A stretch of 64,000 nt of DNA from Streptococcus didelphis DSM 15616. GTDB taxonomy: Bacteria; Bacillota; Bacilli; Lactobacillales; Streptococcaceae. Within the stretch, counting starts at the first letter, position 1. Each line of letters starts with the position of its first letter. A model generated the notes under the pieces. It worked only from the letters and a program-made list of their open reading frames with translations. It did not search any database and was not told the origin of the DNA. Below, piece by piece: positions 27,210-37,417 of the stretch. The position numbers were made by a program, and so were the translations under genes. The stretch spans positions 62,001 through 126,000 of the forward strand of contig NZ_KB904188.1 of NCBI RefSeq assembly GCF_000380005.1. The letters are read 5' to 3'.

Positions 27210-28138
27210 TTATACATGAGGAATTATTTCTCCTCCGATCTGTTCAATAATAAATTCTTTATCTGAGAGGGATAGTTTTAAGTATTCTTCAATTGCGTTT
27301 AACATTCCAATGGTAAGATTGGAGGTTGGGTAGTCATAAATTTTAAACCAGGATAAGGCCATAGCTAGAGTATTAAGATCATTTTGTCCCTCACCTCTAT
27401 GATATTCCTCTTTAGAGATTCTCATTCTCTCGTGAAATTTACTGTAGTATGAAATTTTAGACTTTTCTGTTTTAAAATTATATGCACGACAAACATGAGC
27501 TGTATTGTTTCTATGGGCTAATAAAAATAAAATATACTAATTATCATTTTTTATCTACTAATTCAATGGGAATACCGGTCATGATACTAACAACTTCATC
27601 TTTTATATTAGGAAGTTGTAATTTATAAAACGTAATTAAGTTTCCAAAAGTCATAACTTTCACTAAAATCCATGAAGGGATGTTCCCATGTTTTTCTCTG
27701 TAATGTTTGTATGGATGGCGATTACCTTCAATAATTTTTCTACATTTATTTAGTAATTGGGTTCTTTGAGAAATATTATATTTCACCTTTCCTTTCTCAA
27801 AATTTCGTCTATTCAAATATAATACTTGATCAGAAGAAAATGTTTAGAAACCACATAAGAAATCGCTGTACGTAATTGTGACTCTAATTCATTTATAGAG
27901 ATAGATATTAATGTCCTAATTTTTTATCCATCAAAAATAAATTATAAAGTTGTTCAAAAGTGGCTCCTTCTTTGAAGTAGTCATCGCTTTCTAATCCCAC
28001 CTCTTTATAGCCGTTTATGATTTCATAATAGCTATAGGTTGATAATATGTCTCTAGCAGCATTTTCGTTAATAAAATTTAGGTTCCGTGATTTTAATATC
28101 TCGATTTGTTCTTCGAATGAATTAAATGGTTTACTCAT
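27210..28138 (-). pseudogene. Abi_2 (AbiF/AbiD-like) abortive-infection gene, broken by frameshifts
   Basis: Three reading frames on the minus strand together spell one protein. Part 1 (28138-27908) begins 'MSKPFNSFEEQIEILKSR' behind a GGGAG site and has 'FKEGATFEQLYNLFLMDKKL', typical of the Abi_2 N-terminus. Part 2 (about 27905-27544) contains 'NELESQLRTAIS' and 'KHYREKHGNIPSWILVKVMTFG'. Part 3 (27543-27210) has the HEPN-like 'AHRNNTAHVCRAYNF'. At least three frame changes (near 27905, near 27837 in a T4 run, and near 27540) break it. AbiF-type proteins stop phage growth, probably as HEPN RNases. This copy should be dead. Confidence 0.7.
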
Positions 28139-28258
28139 ATAACTCCCATATAAATAAAAAATAGGGCTATGTATAAACATAACTCTACTTATGGCTCCCG
28201 TTGGGGTACCGTTCATTTTGATTAACATTATTATCCAATAATGGTTACTTTTTATCAA

Positions 28259-28440
28259 CCAATTTTTGCATCATTTTTGACTATATTTTGCATTTTTTGC
28301 TAGCAATACTCTGAAATTGATTGGAATACCAAAAAGTAAAGCTGGTTTTAGAGTCATAAGTATTGACCAAAAAATGTCAATTTGTTACGCTTATATAAAA
28401 ATAGATAAAAGTAACTACTTGCTGAGATTGAGAGTGAGGT
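28259..28440. other. Non-coding AT-rich stretch between two relics
   Basis: No supported ORF or repeat; probably decayed mobile-element DNA with the Abi promoter (minus strand) at its left end. Confidence 0.4.
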
Positions 28441-28471
28441 TTCTTCAGTGGTTTTTGTAACTCCGATAAGA

Positions 28472-28720
28472 GAGTACCAAAATATGGCTACCAGGCAAGA
28501 AGCATTGGATAGAAGGCTTGAGGAAATTGATTGCCCTAGATTTACTTTCCATGATTACATGCCTACCTATGCTAGTCTATTGTTGAATGCTAGCATAGGC
28601 TATAAAGAATTATAATATAGATTCGGTCATGCTACTTTGGCCATGACTATGGATATCTATTCTCATTTATCAAAAGACAAAGAGAAAAAGCAGTTTCATA
28701 TTACAAAAAAACAAAAATAG
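28472..28720 (+). pseudogene. Tyrosine integrase C-terminal relic
   Basis: The frame from about 28472 reads 'CPRFTFHDYMPTYASLLLNA', then a stop, then 'YRFGHATLAMTMDIYSHLSK'. This is the end of a phage-type tyrosine recombinase: the box II 'HDLRHTYASLLL' appears as HDYMPT (catalytic Arg lost), followed by 'GHATLAMTMDIYSH' with the terminal Tyr. The N-terminal part is gone and a stop (TAA) sits between. With the neighbouring Abi relic it suggests a decayed prophage or island. No att repeats could be identified by eye. Confidence 0.75.
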
Positions 28721-28821
28721 CATCTAGGTAAACTAAATGGAGAACAAATTTTTAAATTTACATTTTAGAATCATCATAAACCTAGATATATCAACTATTA
28801 TAAAGATTAAAGGAGCAAACC

Positions 28822-29052
28822 ATGACATTTGAAGAGATTTTACCGGGTTTAAAGTTAAAGCAAAAATATGTGCGTAGAGGTTGGGGCGGTGCTGAAAACT
28901 ATGTTCAACTCTTTGATAGTATTGAAGTGGATGGTCGTAAGCTTGAAGTAACACCATATTTTCTGATTAATGTTTCTGGAGAAGGTTTCTCTATGTGGTC
29001 TCCAACCCCATGTGATGTTTTAGCAGAAGATTGGATTGAAGTCCATGACTAA
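28822..29052 (+). CDS. DUF2829 / Tad2-like small protein
   Basis: A 76-residue protein starting 'MTFEEILPGLKLKQKYVRRGW' and ending 'MWSPTPCDVLAEDWIEV', the pattern of DUF2829. Phage members of this family (Tad2) bind cyclic ADP-ribose signals and block Thoeris defence; that is known for phage proteins, not shown for this one. It has an AAAGGAG site and is intact. It overlaps the next gene by 8 bases, so it is co-translated with an SDR enzyme. It sits directly after an integrase relic. Confidence 0.75.
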   Translation: MTFEEILPGLKLKQKYVRRGWGGAENYVQLFDSIEVDGRKLEVTPYFLINVSGEGFSMWSPTPCDVLAEDWIEVHD

Positions 29053-29743
29053 AAAAGTACTGATAACAGGCGTTTCTTCTGGTATTGGCAGGGCCCAGGC
29101 GAGTCTTTTTCTGGAAGAAGGCTATCAGGTTTATGGGCTGGATAAAAGAAAAAGCCCTGATCTGCTAGGCGATTTTCACTTTTTAGAGCTGGATTTAAGA
29201 AAAGACCTCCAACCCCTTTTTAATTTCCTTCCTCAGGTGGATATTCTTTGCAACACAGCAGGGGTTTTAGATAACTATAAAGCCTTGTTAGACAGTGACG
29301 ACAGTGATTTTGAAGCAATTTTTGCTAGCAATTTTTTTGCCCATGTTAAGGTCATTCGTTATTATCTTAAAGAAATGCTGGCGCAAAAAAGTGGGATTAT
29401 TATTAACATGTGTTCCATTGCTAGTTTTCTAGCAGGAGGAGGCGGTGCTGCCTATACAAGCAGCAAACATGCCCTAGCTGGCTTAACCCGACAATTAGCT
29501 CTGGATTATGCAGAAGCTGGTATTCAAGTGTTTGGCATTGCACCAGGTGCAGTAAAAACAGCTATGACAGCCAGTGATTTTGAACCTGGTGGCTTGGCAG
29601 ATTGGGTCAGCCAGAAAACCCCGATAAAGCGTTGGATTAGTGCAGAAGAAGTAGCAGATTTAACCCTATATTTGGCTTCTGGTAAGGCAGGAGCCATGCA
29701 GGGAAACATTATTACAATGGATGGTGGTTGGAGCTTAAAATAA
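29045..29743 (+). CDS. Short-chain dehydrogenase/reductase
   Basis: A 232-residue Rossmann enzyme. It has the cofactor motif TGVSSGIG (residues about 8-15), 'CNTAG' for NNAG, the catalytic Ser region 'MCSIASF' and the 'YTSSKHAL' YxxxK pair, then 'GAVKTAM'. It is of the FabG-like classical type; substrate unknown. The ATG at 29045, inside the DUF2829 gene's 3' end, gives the standard SDR N-terminus 'MTKKVLITG'. Confidence 0.88.
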   Translation: MTKKVLITGVSSGIGRAQASLFLEEGYQVYGLDKRKSPDLLGDFHFLELDLRKDLQPLFNFLPQVDILCNTAGVLDNYKALLDSDDSDFEAIFASNFFAHVKVIRYYLKEMLAQKSGIIINMCSIASFLAGGGGAAYTSSKHALAGLTRQLALDYAEAGIQVFGIAPGAVKTAMTASDFEPGGLADWVSQKTPIKRWISAEEVADLTLYLASGKAGAMQGNIITMDGGWSLK

Positions 29744-29763
29744 AAAGACAAAGGGCTTCTAAA

Positions 29764-30012
29764 ATGATTATTAGACCAGAAAAGGTCAGGTGGCTGATGA
29801 GACAGTCCTAGTTTTAGCTCCCTTGTCAGTTCTACCAGAATATCAAAATCGTGGACTTGTTACCCCAATTTGGTTATCAAGAGGCAGTCAGCTACGGACT
29901 AAGCAAACCTAAAGCTTTTCTAAGTCAGTATTTTATGGCTCATTCCCTTAAAGGAAACCAAAGAATTGAGGGAAAACTTATTTTTGCTAAAGAATTTGCT
30001 ATAGATAATTAG
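29764..30012 (+). pseudogene. GNAT acetyltransferase relic
   Basis: Pieces in different frames spell an acetyltransferase: 'MIIRPEK' then, shifted, 'ETVLVLAPLSVLPEYQNRGL' (motif A with acetyl-CoA loop beginning) and, shifted again, 'FGYQEAVSYGLSKPKAF' plus 'SLKGNQRIEGKLIFAKEF'. The central loop and following helix have been deleted. It is not functional. The stop lies nine bases upstream of the next gene, which may use the remnant's ribosome binding region. Confidence 0.65.
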
Positions 30013-30020
30013 GAGAAAAA

Positions 30021-30986
30021 ATGAAATTAGCTATTTTAGGAACAGGAATGATTGTTAAGGATGCTTTGCCAGTGTTATCAGCTATTGAAGGGATTGACTT
30101 AAAGGCCATTGTTTCAACACAAAGAAGTATTGAGACAGCTCAGCTATTGGCCCAAAAGTTTGAAATAGAAGAAGCTTCGTATGAATATGAAAAAGTGCTA
30201 ACTAACCCAGAGATTGATACAGTTTACGTTGCTACACCAAACCATCTCCATTATCAGATGGCTAAGCAGGCACTTCTAGCTGGCAAACATGTTATCTGTG
30301 AAAAGCCTTTTACCTTGGCCTTGGCTGACTTAGAAGAGCTAGCTAGTATTGCCCAGCAAAAGCAGGTCTTTTTACTAGAGGCTATCACCAATCAATACTT
30401 GGAGAATTTTACTTATATTAAGGAACATCTAGCACAATTAGGAGAAATCAAGATTGTAGAGTGTAATTATTCCCAATATTCGTCACGTTATGATGATTTT
30501 AAGCAGGGACGGATAGCGCCAGCTTTTGATGTTAATAAAGGTGGGGGAGCCCTACGTGATTTAAATATCTATAATATTCACATTGTGGTAGGACTTTTTG
30601 GAAAACCAGATTCAGTTTTATATTTACCAAATATTGATAACAAGGTGGATACATCAGGGATTCTGATTCTGGATTATCCGACCTTTAAAGTAGCATGTAT
30701 TGGTGCTAAAGATTGTAGTGCAGCTATTAAGTCTACCATTCAGGGAAATAAAGGTTCTATTAGTATCTTGGGGGCAACCAATGCCATGCCAGAACTTTCA
30801 GTAGCCTTAAATGGTCAGGATGAAAAAAGAATTCAGGAAAACAAGGAAGACCACAGGATGACTGCTGAATTTAAGGTCTTTAAAGAGATTATTGAGACCA
30901 AAGACTCAGCGCGTGCTTCTGAGGCCCTAAACCATAGTTTGGCTGTAATGGAGGTGCTTGAAAAGGCAAGTCAAAGTCTCTTATAA
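30021..30986 (+). CDS. Gfo/Idh/MocA family oxidoreductase
   Basis: A 321-residue NAD(P)-dependent sugar or polyol dehydrogenase-like enzyme. It has an N-terminal Rossmann motif 'LGTGMIVKDALPVL', 'VYVATPNHLHYQMAKQALLAGKHVICEKPF' (in parts; EKP with catalytic Lys) and a C-terminal beta domain with 'GGGALRDLNIYNIHI'. The substrate cannot be inferred. AGGAG precedes the ATG. It is followed by the glmU transcription unit. Confidence 0.87.
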   Translation: MKLAILGTGMIVKDALPVLSAIEGIDLKAIVSTQRSIETAQLLAQKFEIEEASYEYEKVLTNPEIDTVYVATPNHLHYQMAKQALLAGKHVICEKPFTLALADLEELASIAQQKQVFLLEAITNQYLENFTYIKEHLAQLGEIKIVECNYSQYSSRYDDFKQGRIAPAFDVNKGGGALRDLNIYNIHIVVGLFGKPDSVLYLPNIDNKVDTSGILILDYPTFKVACIGAKDCSAAIKSTIQGNKGSISILGATNAMPELSVALNGQDEKRIQENKEDHRMTAEFKVFKEIIETKDSARASEALNHSLAVMEVLEKASQSLL

Positions 30987-31043
30987 AGCTTATAGATTAG
31001 CTTAGCCAGTCTATTTTTTTCTGCAAAAGCCCTGCTAGTATGC

Positions 31044-31049
31044 TATAAT
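31044..31049 (+). promoter_or_regulatory. Extended -10 before glmU
   Basis: TGC-TATAAT with a CTGCAA -35 17 bases upstream. Confidence 0.55.
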
Positions 31050-31063
31050 GAGGTGATACTTAA

Positions 31064-32461
<1,398 letters not shown>

Positions 32462-32490
32462 TAGGCAATTGGGGATAAGGAGAAATTATA

Positions 32491-33045
32491 ATGGACTTTG
32501 AAGAAAAAACCTTAAAAAGGCAAGACATTTATAAAGGAGCTATTATAGATCTTGTTGTTGATGACGTTCAACTTCCAAATGATTTGGGAAAAGCAAAACG
32601 CGAGATTGTTCTTCATAATGGGGCGGTAGCTGTTTTAGCAGTGACCCCCGAAAAGAAACTCCTTATAGTTAAGCAGTACCGTAAAGCTATCGAAGCCGTT
32701 TCTTATGAAATTCCTGCTGGAAAACTGGAAAAGGGCGAGAAGGGTTTTGAGCTAGAAGCAGCTGCTCGTGAGCTAGAGGAAGAAACAGCCTATGCAGGTG
32801 ATTTAAAGCACCTTTATGACTTCTATACAGCTCTTGGTTTTTGTAATGAAAAAATAAGCCTCTACCTAGCAGAAAATATAAAGAAGGTTAGCAATCCAAG
32901 ACCCCAAGATGAAGATGAGCTTATTGAGTTGTTAGAATTAAGCTATCAAGAGTGCTTAGATTATATAGCCCAGGGGAAAATTGTGGATGCTAAGACAATT
33001 ATTGCTATTCAATACTATGCTCAAAAGTTTGGAGGTGATTTGTAA
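32491..33045 (+). CDS. NUDIX hydrolase (ADP-ribose pyrophosphatase type)
   Basis: A 184-residue protein with a complete Nudix box: 'GKLEKGEKGFELEAAARELEEETAYAG' in positions about 77-103 (Gx5Ex7REUxEExGU form). The preceding 'VAVLAVTPEKKLLIVKQYRKAIEAVSYEIPAG' resembles ADP-ribose pyrophosphatases of the NudF group. It is between glmU and macP; stop and next start are adjacent. Confidence 0.87.
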   Translation: MDFEEKTLKRQDIYKGAIIDLVVDDVQLPNDLGKAKREIVLHNGAVAVLAVTPEKKLLIVKQYRKAIEAVSYEIPAGKLEKGEKGFELEAAARELEEETAYAGDLKHLYDFYTALGFCNEKISLYLAENIKKVSNPRPQDEDELIELLELSYQECLDYIAQGKIVDAKTIIAIQYYAQKFGGDL

Positions 33046-33297
33046 ATGGGGAAATCATTACTAACTGACGATATCATTGAAAAAGCCCAGAATGGCGAAG
33101 AGATTGAAGATGATTTTTATCTTGACTCAGATACAAAAATCATTCATTTTTCTGAAGATAAGGATGAGGAAAGGATTTATAAGAGTCGACGGATTGAAAA
33201 CGCAAAACGTCATCAATTTCAGTCAAAACTCAATCTTCTTCTGATAGCTCTTGTTATTTTAATAGCCTTATTAATTTATGCTATTTTTAAACTATAA
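33046..33297 (+). CDS. macP: Cell wall synthase accessory phosphoprotein MacP
   Basis: An 83-residue single-pass membrane protein: acidic cytoplasmic N-terminus, then a helix at about residues 62-82 ('LLLIALVILIALLIYAIF'). MacP of Streptococcus pneumoniae activates the peptidoglycan synthase PBP2a and is phosphorylated on a Thr by StkP. Here Thr30 in 'LDSDTKIIHF' lies at the equivalent place. The location between a nudix gene after glmU and mtnN is that of pneumococcal macP. Confidence 0.82.
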   Translation: MGKSLLTDDIIEKAQNGEEIEDDFYLDSDTKIIHFSEDKDEERIYKSRRIENAKRHQFQSKLNLLLIALVILIALLIYAIFKL

Positions 33298-33314
33298 AAA
33301 GAAATAGAGGTCAC

Positions 33315-34004
33315 ATGAAAATAGGAATAATTGCTGCCATGGAGCAGGAACTTAGCTTGTTAGTTGAAAACTTAGAGAATAAAGATGTGACTAAGCTTTT
33401 ATCTAAAGACTACTATAGTGGACAATATGCAGGTCATGATTTGGTCTTGGTAGAGTCAGGTGTCGGTAAGGTTATGTCAGCTATGACAGTTTCTGTTTTA
33501 GTGGAATTGTTTAAGGTAGATGCTTTAATCAATACAGGATCAGCAGGTGCAGTTGCTAGTGATTTGCAGATTGGGGATATCGTTGTTGCTGATAAGTTGG
33601 TTTACCATGATGTTGATTTAAGAGCCTTTGGCTATGATTATGGGCAGATGTCTATGCAACCTCTCTATTTTGAAGCTGATAGACACTTTGTTGATAAGTT
33701 TGAAGAAGTGTTAAGAAAAGAAAAACGCAAGAGCAAGCTTGGTTTAATAGCAACTGGTGATAGTTTTATTGCTGGAAGTGATAAGATAGCAGAGATTAAA
33801 GGCCATTTTCCAGAGGTCCTAGCTGTTGAGATGGAAGGTGCTGCTATTGCTCAGGCAGCTTATGCTACAGGTAAACCTTTTATTGTCGTTAGAGCTATGA
33901 GTGATACAGCTGCCCATGATGCTAACATTACCTTTGATCAATTTATTATAGAAGCAGGTAGGCAATCTGCTCAGACCCTCTTACATTTTCTTGAGATATT
34001 ATAA
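33315..34004 (+). CDS. mtnN: 5'-methylthioadenosine/S-adenosylhomocysteine nucleosidase
   Basis: A 229-residue nucleosidase that cleaves MTA and SAH and feeds autoinducer-2 synthesis through LuxS. It has 'GIIAAMEQELSLL', 'ESGVGKVMSAM', 'NTGSAGAV', 'VEMEGAAIAQAAYATG' (ribose-binding) and 'VRAMSDTA' with the catalytic Asp. It is the last gene of the glmU operon. Confidence 0.93.
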   Translation: MKIGIIAAMEQELSLLVENLENKDVTKLLSKDYYSGQYAGHDLVLVESGVGKVMSAMTVSVLVELFKVDALINTGSAGAVASDLQIGDIVVADKLVYHDVDLRAFGYDYGQMSMQPLYFEADRHFVDKFEEVLRKEKRKSKLGLIATGDSFIAGSDKIAEIKGHFPEVLAVEMEGAAIAQAAYATGKPFIVVRAMSDTAAHDANITFDQFIIEAGRQSAQTLLHFLEIL

Positions 34005-34033
34005 AAAAACATCAGATTTTTCCGATGTTTTTT
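34003..34033. terminator. Bidirectional terminator between mtnN and mtsR
   Basis: A7-CATC-GA arm pairs with TC-GATG-T6 (one mismatch); A and T runs on both sides. Confidence 0.8.
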
Positions 34034-34679
34034 ATTGTTTTGAAACATAGAGTTGTTTAGCAATGTTTTCAGGAACGCTAAGGGTTTTTCCTTTGTAAGA
34101 AATAGTATAGGTTCTCGCATAAGTATCGATTTGCTCTAGTTCAAATGGAGTATTAACAGCTAACTGGTGTCCTTCTAGATACTGGAGTAAATCAAATTGG
34201 TCGTGGATACGACTGAGTTTATAGCTTCCTAGCTGACTAATCTGGTTAAGTCTAGTACGGTTGACTTCATTAAGAGCTTGATCTTTTCTTGGAATAGTAC
34301 CACCATGGGGACAAAACTCAGGAAAACCAAGATTCTCATCAAGGCGATCAATAAAGGTATCTGAAACCGTGTGTTCTAGGATTTCAGCTTCTTGATGAAC
34401 TTCTTGAGAGTTATAGCCTAATTGATTGATTAAAAACACTTCAATTAAACGATGCTTGCGATAGAGATTTGCGACTAGTTCTTTGCCTTTTGCGGTTAAA
34501 AAGTAACCTTTCTCCTTATCCTTGATAATCCAATCTTGTTGAATCATTTTTTTAATCATTTCAGAAACTGCAGGAGCTGAGACTTGCATATTTTCTGCAA
34601 TCATTTTATTTGAGATTTTACTTTCTTGCTCTCCGAGTTCATAAATACTTTTTAAATAATCTTCCTTGTTAGGCGACAT
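34032..34679 (-). CDS. mtsR: DtxR-family metalloregulator MtsR
   Basis: A 215-residue Mn/Fe-dependent repressor (MtsR/ScaR/SloR group). It has an N-terminal winged helix-turn-helix ('MSPNKEDYLKSIYELGEQES', 'ISNKMIAENMQVSAPAVSEM'), a metal-binding dimer domain ('VHQEAEILEHTVSDTF', 'FCPHGGTIP') and a C-terminal SH3-like FeoA domain. It is divergent from mtsABC and should repress it when metal is sufficient. Confidence 0.9.
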   Translation of the reverse strand: MSPNKEDYLKSIYELGEQESKISNKMIAENMQVSAPAVSEMIKKMIQQDWIIKDKEKGYFLTAKGKELVANLYRKHRLIEVFLINQLGYNSQEVHQEAEILEHTVSDTFIDRLDENLGFPEFCPHGGTIPRKDQALNEVNRTRLNQISQLGSYKLSRIHDQFDLLQYLEGHQLAVNTPFELEQIDTYARTYTISYKGKTLSVPENIAKQLYVSKQ

Positions 34680-34701
34680 AGCTGGATGCCTTTCTCTTAT
34701 T

Positions 34702-34714
34702 AATAATCATTATT
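34702..34714. promoter_or_regulatory. Palindrome near the mtsR start
   Basis: AATAATCATTATT, a 6-bp inverted repeat around C, 23 bases upstream of mtsR. It may be an MtsR autoregulatory site. Confidence 0.35.
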
Positions 34715-34752
34715 ATAACAGAATTTTTAGAAAAAATCTTATTAAAAGTATC

Positions 34753-34781
34753 TTGACAAAAATTAGTTGATAATGTATCTT
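34753..34781 (+). promoter_or_regulatory. Promoter of mtsABC
   Basis: TTGACA (34753-34758) and TATCTT (34776-34781), 17-base spacer. Confidence 0.6.
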
Positions 34782-34789
34782 AATAGTAT

Positions 34790-34807
34790 AATTAATTATG
34801 CTTAATT
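34790..34807 (+). promoter_or_regulatory. Candidate MtsR operator
   Basis: AATTAA-N6-TTAATT, a perfect inverted repeat just downstream of the mtsA -10. It resembles the AATTAA/TTAATT boxes bound by DtxR-type Mn regulators of streptococci. Confidence 0.55.
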
Positions 34808-34837
34808 TTTTAAAATAAGGGCGTTAAGGAGAAATAA

Positions 34838-35770
34838 ATGAAGAAAAAAATAAGTCTTATTTTGTCTGCTTTTTTAGCTGTTATACTAGTGACGGCTTGT
34901 TCAAATGGTGGTACAAAAAATGCTAAAAATGACAAACTCAATGTTGTTGCTACCAACTCAATTATCGCGGATATGACTAAAAATATTGCAGGGGATAAAA
35001 TCAACTTGCACAGTATTGTTCCTATCGGTCAAGATCCCCATGAATATGAACCACTTCCAGAAGACGTTGATAAAACAAGCTCTGCAGACTTGATTTTATA
35101 CAATGGTATTAATCTAGAAGATGGTGGTCAAGCATGGTTCACAAAGCTTGTTAAAAATGCTGAAAAGAAAAAAAATAAAGATTACTTTGCAGTCAGTGAT
35201 GGAGTAGATGTTATCTACCTTGAAGGACAAAATGAAAAGGGCAAAGAAGACCCACATGCTTGGTTAAATCTTGAAAATGGTATTATTTATTCTAAAAATA
35301 TCGCAAAACAATTAATTGCAAAAGATGCTAAAAATAAAGATTTTTACCAAAAAAATCTAGATGCATATGTTGCTAAACTTGAAAAACTTGATAAAGAAGC
35401 TAAGTCAAAATTTGATAAAATTCCAGACAAGAAAAAAGTTATTGTAACAAGTGAAGGCTGCTTCAAATATTTCTCAAAAGCTTACAATGTACCATCTGCT
35501 TATATTTGGGAAATTAACACAGAAGAAGAAGGAACACCTGATCAAATCTCAACATTAATTGAAAAATTAAAGGCTAAAAAACCATCAGCTTTGTTTGTTG
35601 AATCAAGTGTTGACAGTCGTCCAATGAAATCTGTATCAAAAGATAGTGGTATCCCAATCTACTCAGAGATCTTTACAGATTCAATTGCTAAAAAAGGCAA
35701 AGATGGCGACAGCTACTATGCAATGATGAAATGGAATTTAGATAAAATTTCAGAAGGCTTAGCAAAATAA
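34838..35770 (+). CDS. mtsA: Metal ABC transporter substrate-binding lipoprotein MtsA
   Basis: A 310-residue cluster-9 (LraI) binding protein. The lipobox is VTAC in a typical lipoprotein signal (Cys about residue 21). Metal ligands are His in '[13 protein letters not shown]', His in 'DPHAWLN', and Glu and Asp in 'TSEGCFKYF' and '[10 protein letters not shown]'. It captures Mn and Fe. Very A-rich codon use suggests high expression. An intercistronic hairpin separates it from mtsB. Confidence 0.93.
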   Translation: MKKKISLILSAFLAVILVTACSNGGTKNAKNDKLNVVATNSIIADMTKNIAGDKINLHSIVPIGQDPHEYEPLPEDVDKTSSADLILYNGINLEDGGQAWFTKLVKNAEKKKNKDYFAVSDGVDVIYLEGQNEKGKEDPHAWLNLENGIIYSKNIAKQLIAKDAKNKDFYQKNLDAYVAKLEKLDKEAKSKFDKIPDKKKVIVTSEGCFKYFSKAYNVPSAYIWEINTEEEGTPDQISTLIEKLKAKKPSALFVESSVDSRPMKSVSKDSGIPIYSEIFTDSIAKKGKDGDSYYAMMKWNLDKISEGLAK

Positions 35771-35780
35771 TATAAAATAC

Positions 35781-35820
35781 AAGCACAAGTCTGCTCGTGA
35801 CTCTGTGCTTTATTTTATTG
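35781..35820 (+). terminator. Weak intercistronic terminator between mtsA and mtsB
   Basis: AAGCACA with TGTGCTT arms (20-base loop region) then TATTTTATT. It should make the binding protein more abundant than the transporter. Confidence 0.5.
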
Positions 35821-35832
35821 TAGGGGGGACTA

Positions 35833-36549
35833 ATGATAAGAATAGAGAATCTTTCTGTAAGTTATCAAGCAAATCAGAAAGCAATAGATAATATTACATT
35901 AACAATCAAACCAAATGAAATTATAGGTATTGTAGGGCCTAATGGAGCCGGAAAATCAACTTTGATGAAGGCTATCCTGCACCTTGTTGATTCTAGCGGG
36001 AAAATCTTGATTAATGATCAGGAACTTAATAGGTCAGGTCACATAATTGCTTATGTGGAACAGCGCAGCGATATCGATTATAATTTTCCCATAACGGTCA
36101 AGGAATGTGTTTCCTTAGGAACTTATGCCTACTTAGGACCCTTTCATAAGGTTGGTAAAAGAGAATATCAAAAAGTAAACCACTATCTAAAAGAAGTGGG
36201 CTTAGAAGACTTTGCCAATCGTCCCATAAATTCTCTTTCTGGTGGGCAGTTTCAAAGGATGTTAATGGCTAGATGTCTTATTCAAGAAAGGGATTTTATT
36301 TTCTTAGATGAACCTTTTGTTGGTATTGATTCTGTCAGTGAGGATATTATTATTAAGCTACTGAAAGAATTGAAAGAAGCAGGAAAGACCATTTTGATTG
36401 TTCATCATGACTTAAATAAGGTGGAAGACTACTTTGATTCTCTTATCTTGTTAAATAAAAAGCTGATTACTTATGGGCCTGTTGCTGAAGCCTTCACAAA
36501 AGAGAATTTGTCAAAAGCCTACGGTAAGATTATTGTAGAAAGGAGCTAA
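35833..36549 (+). CDS. mtsB: Metal ABC transporter ATPase MtsB
   Basis: A 238-residue ATPase with Walker [11 protein letters not shown]-loop '[16 protein letters not shown]', signature LSGGQFQRM, Walker B '[12 protein letters not shown]' and switch 'VHHDL'. The '[12 protein letters not shown]' segment is typical of Mn/Zn cluster importers. It is followed within 4 bases by mtsC. Confidence 0.92.
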   Translation: MIRIENLSVSYQANQKAIDNITLTIKPNEIIGIVGPNGAGKSTLMKAILHLVDSSGKILINDQELNRSGHIIAYVEQRSDIDYNFPITVKECVSLGTYAYLGPFHKVGKREYQKVNHYLKEVGLEDFANRPINSLSGGQFQRMLMARCLIQERDFIFLDEPFVGIDSVSEDIIIKLLKELKEAGKTILIVHHDLNKVEDYFDSLILLNKKLITYGPVAEAFTKENLSKAYGKIIVERS

Positions 36550-36553
36550 TGAG

Positions 36554-37393
36554 ATGCTTTTCAAATTTTTTAATGGTCTAATGTCTTATCATTTCTTACA
36601 GAATGCTTTAATAACGGCGATTGTTATTGGAATTGTGTCAGGGGCAGTTGGCTGTTTTATTATCCTAAGATCAATGTCCTTGATGGGAGATGCTATTTCG
36701 CATGCCGTTTTACCAGGTGTTGCTCTTTCTTTTATTCTAGGGGTTAATTTTTTTGTGGGGGCCATTGTTTTTGGGCTTTTAGCCTCTATTTTGATTACCT
36801 TTATCAAGGAAAATAGTATTATCAAAGGAGATACAGCTATTGGAATCACCTTTAGTTCATTTCTCGCCTTAGGAGTTATTCTTATTGGAGTGGCAAATAG
36901 TTCTACCGATCTTTTCCATATCCTTTTTGGGAATATCCTAGCTGTTCAAGACAGTGATAAATGGATTACCATCATTGTGTCAATCATTGTTTTGGGGTTA
37001 ATTATTGTCTTTTTCAAGGAATTATTGTTGACCTCCTTTGATCCTATTCTTGCAAAATCAATGGGAATAAAGGTTAATTTTTACCATTATTTACTCATGG
37101 TTTTACTGACCCTAGTATCAGTTACAGCTATGCAAAGTGTGGGTACTATCTTAATAGTTGCCATGTTGATTACCCCAGCAGCAACTGCTTATTTGTATGT
37201 TAATAGCTTGAAGACAATGATTTTTTTATCTTCAAGTCTGGGAGCTTTAACCTCTATTTTAGGTCTTTATCTTGGCTATACCTTTAATATTGCAGCAGGG
37301 TCAAGTATTGTTATAACATCAGCACTTATCTTTGCCATTAGTTTTTTCATATCACCTAAGCAGAGATTTATGACATTCTATCAAAAAAAGTAA
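36554..37393 (+). CDS. mtsC: Metal ABC transporter permease MtsC
   Basis: A 279-residue ABC-3 family permease with about eight helices. It has 'CFIILRSMSLMGDAISHAVLPGVALSF' (residues about 34-60, in parts), the usual metal-permease motif, and 'QSVGTILIVAMLITPAATAYL'. It forms the channel for Mn/Fe with MtsA and MtsB. Confidence 0.92.
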   Translation: MLFKFFNGLMSYHFLQNALITAIVIGIVSGAVGCFIILRSMSLMGDAISHAVLPGVALSFILGVNFFVGAIVFGLLASILITFIKENSIIKGDTAIGITFSSFLALGVILIGVANSSTDLFHILFGNILAVQDSDKWITIIVSIIVLGLIIVFFKELLLTSFDPILAKSMGIKVNFYHYLLMVLLTLVSVTAMQSVGTILIVAMLITPAATAYLYVNSLKTMIFLSSSLGALTSILGLYLGYTFNIAAGSSIVITSALIFAISFFISPKQRFMTFYQKK

Positions 37394-37417
37394 AAAGAGC
37401 TTAAGGCTCTTTTTACT
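37389..37417. terminator. Bidirectional terminator after mtsC
   Basis: A 12-bp stem AGTAAAAAGAGC with GCTCTTTTTACT; loop 5 bases. Confidence 0.9.

Noticed and set aside
28131..28258. Longer start for the Abi relic
   Set aside because: The inner ATG at 28138 has GGGAG upstream and matches the family N-terminus.
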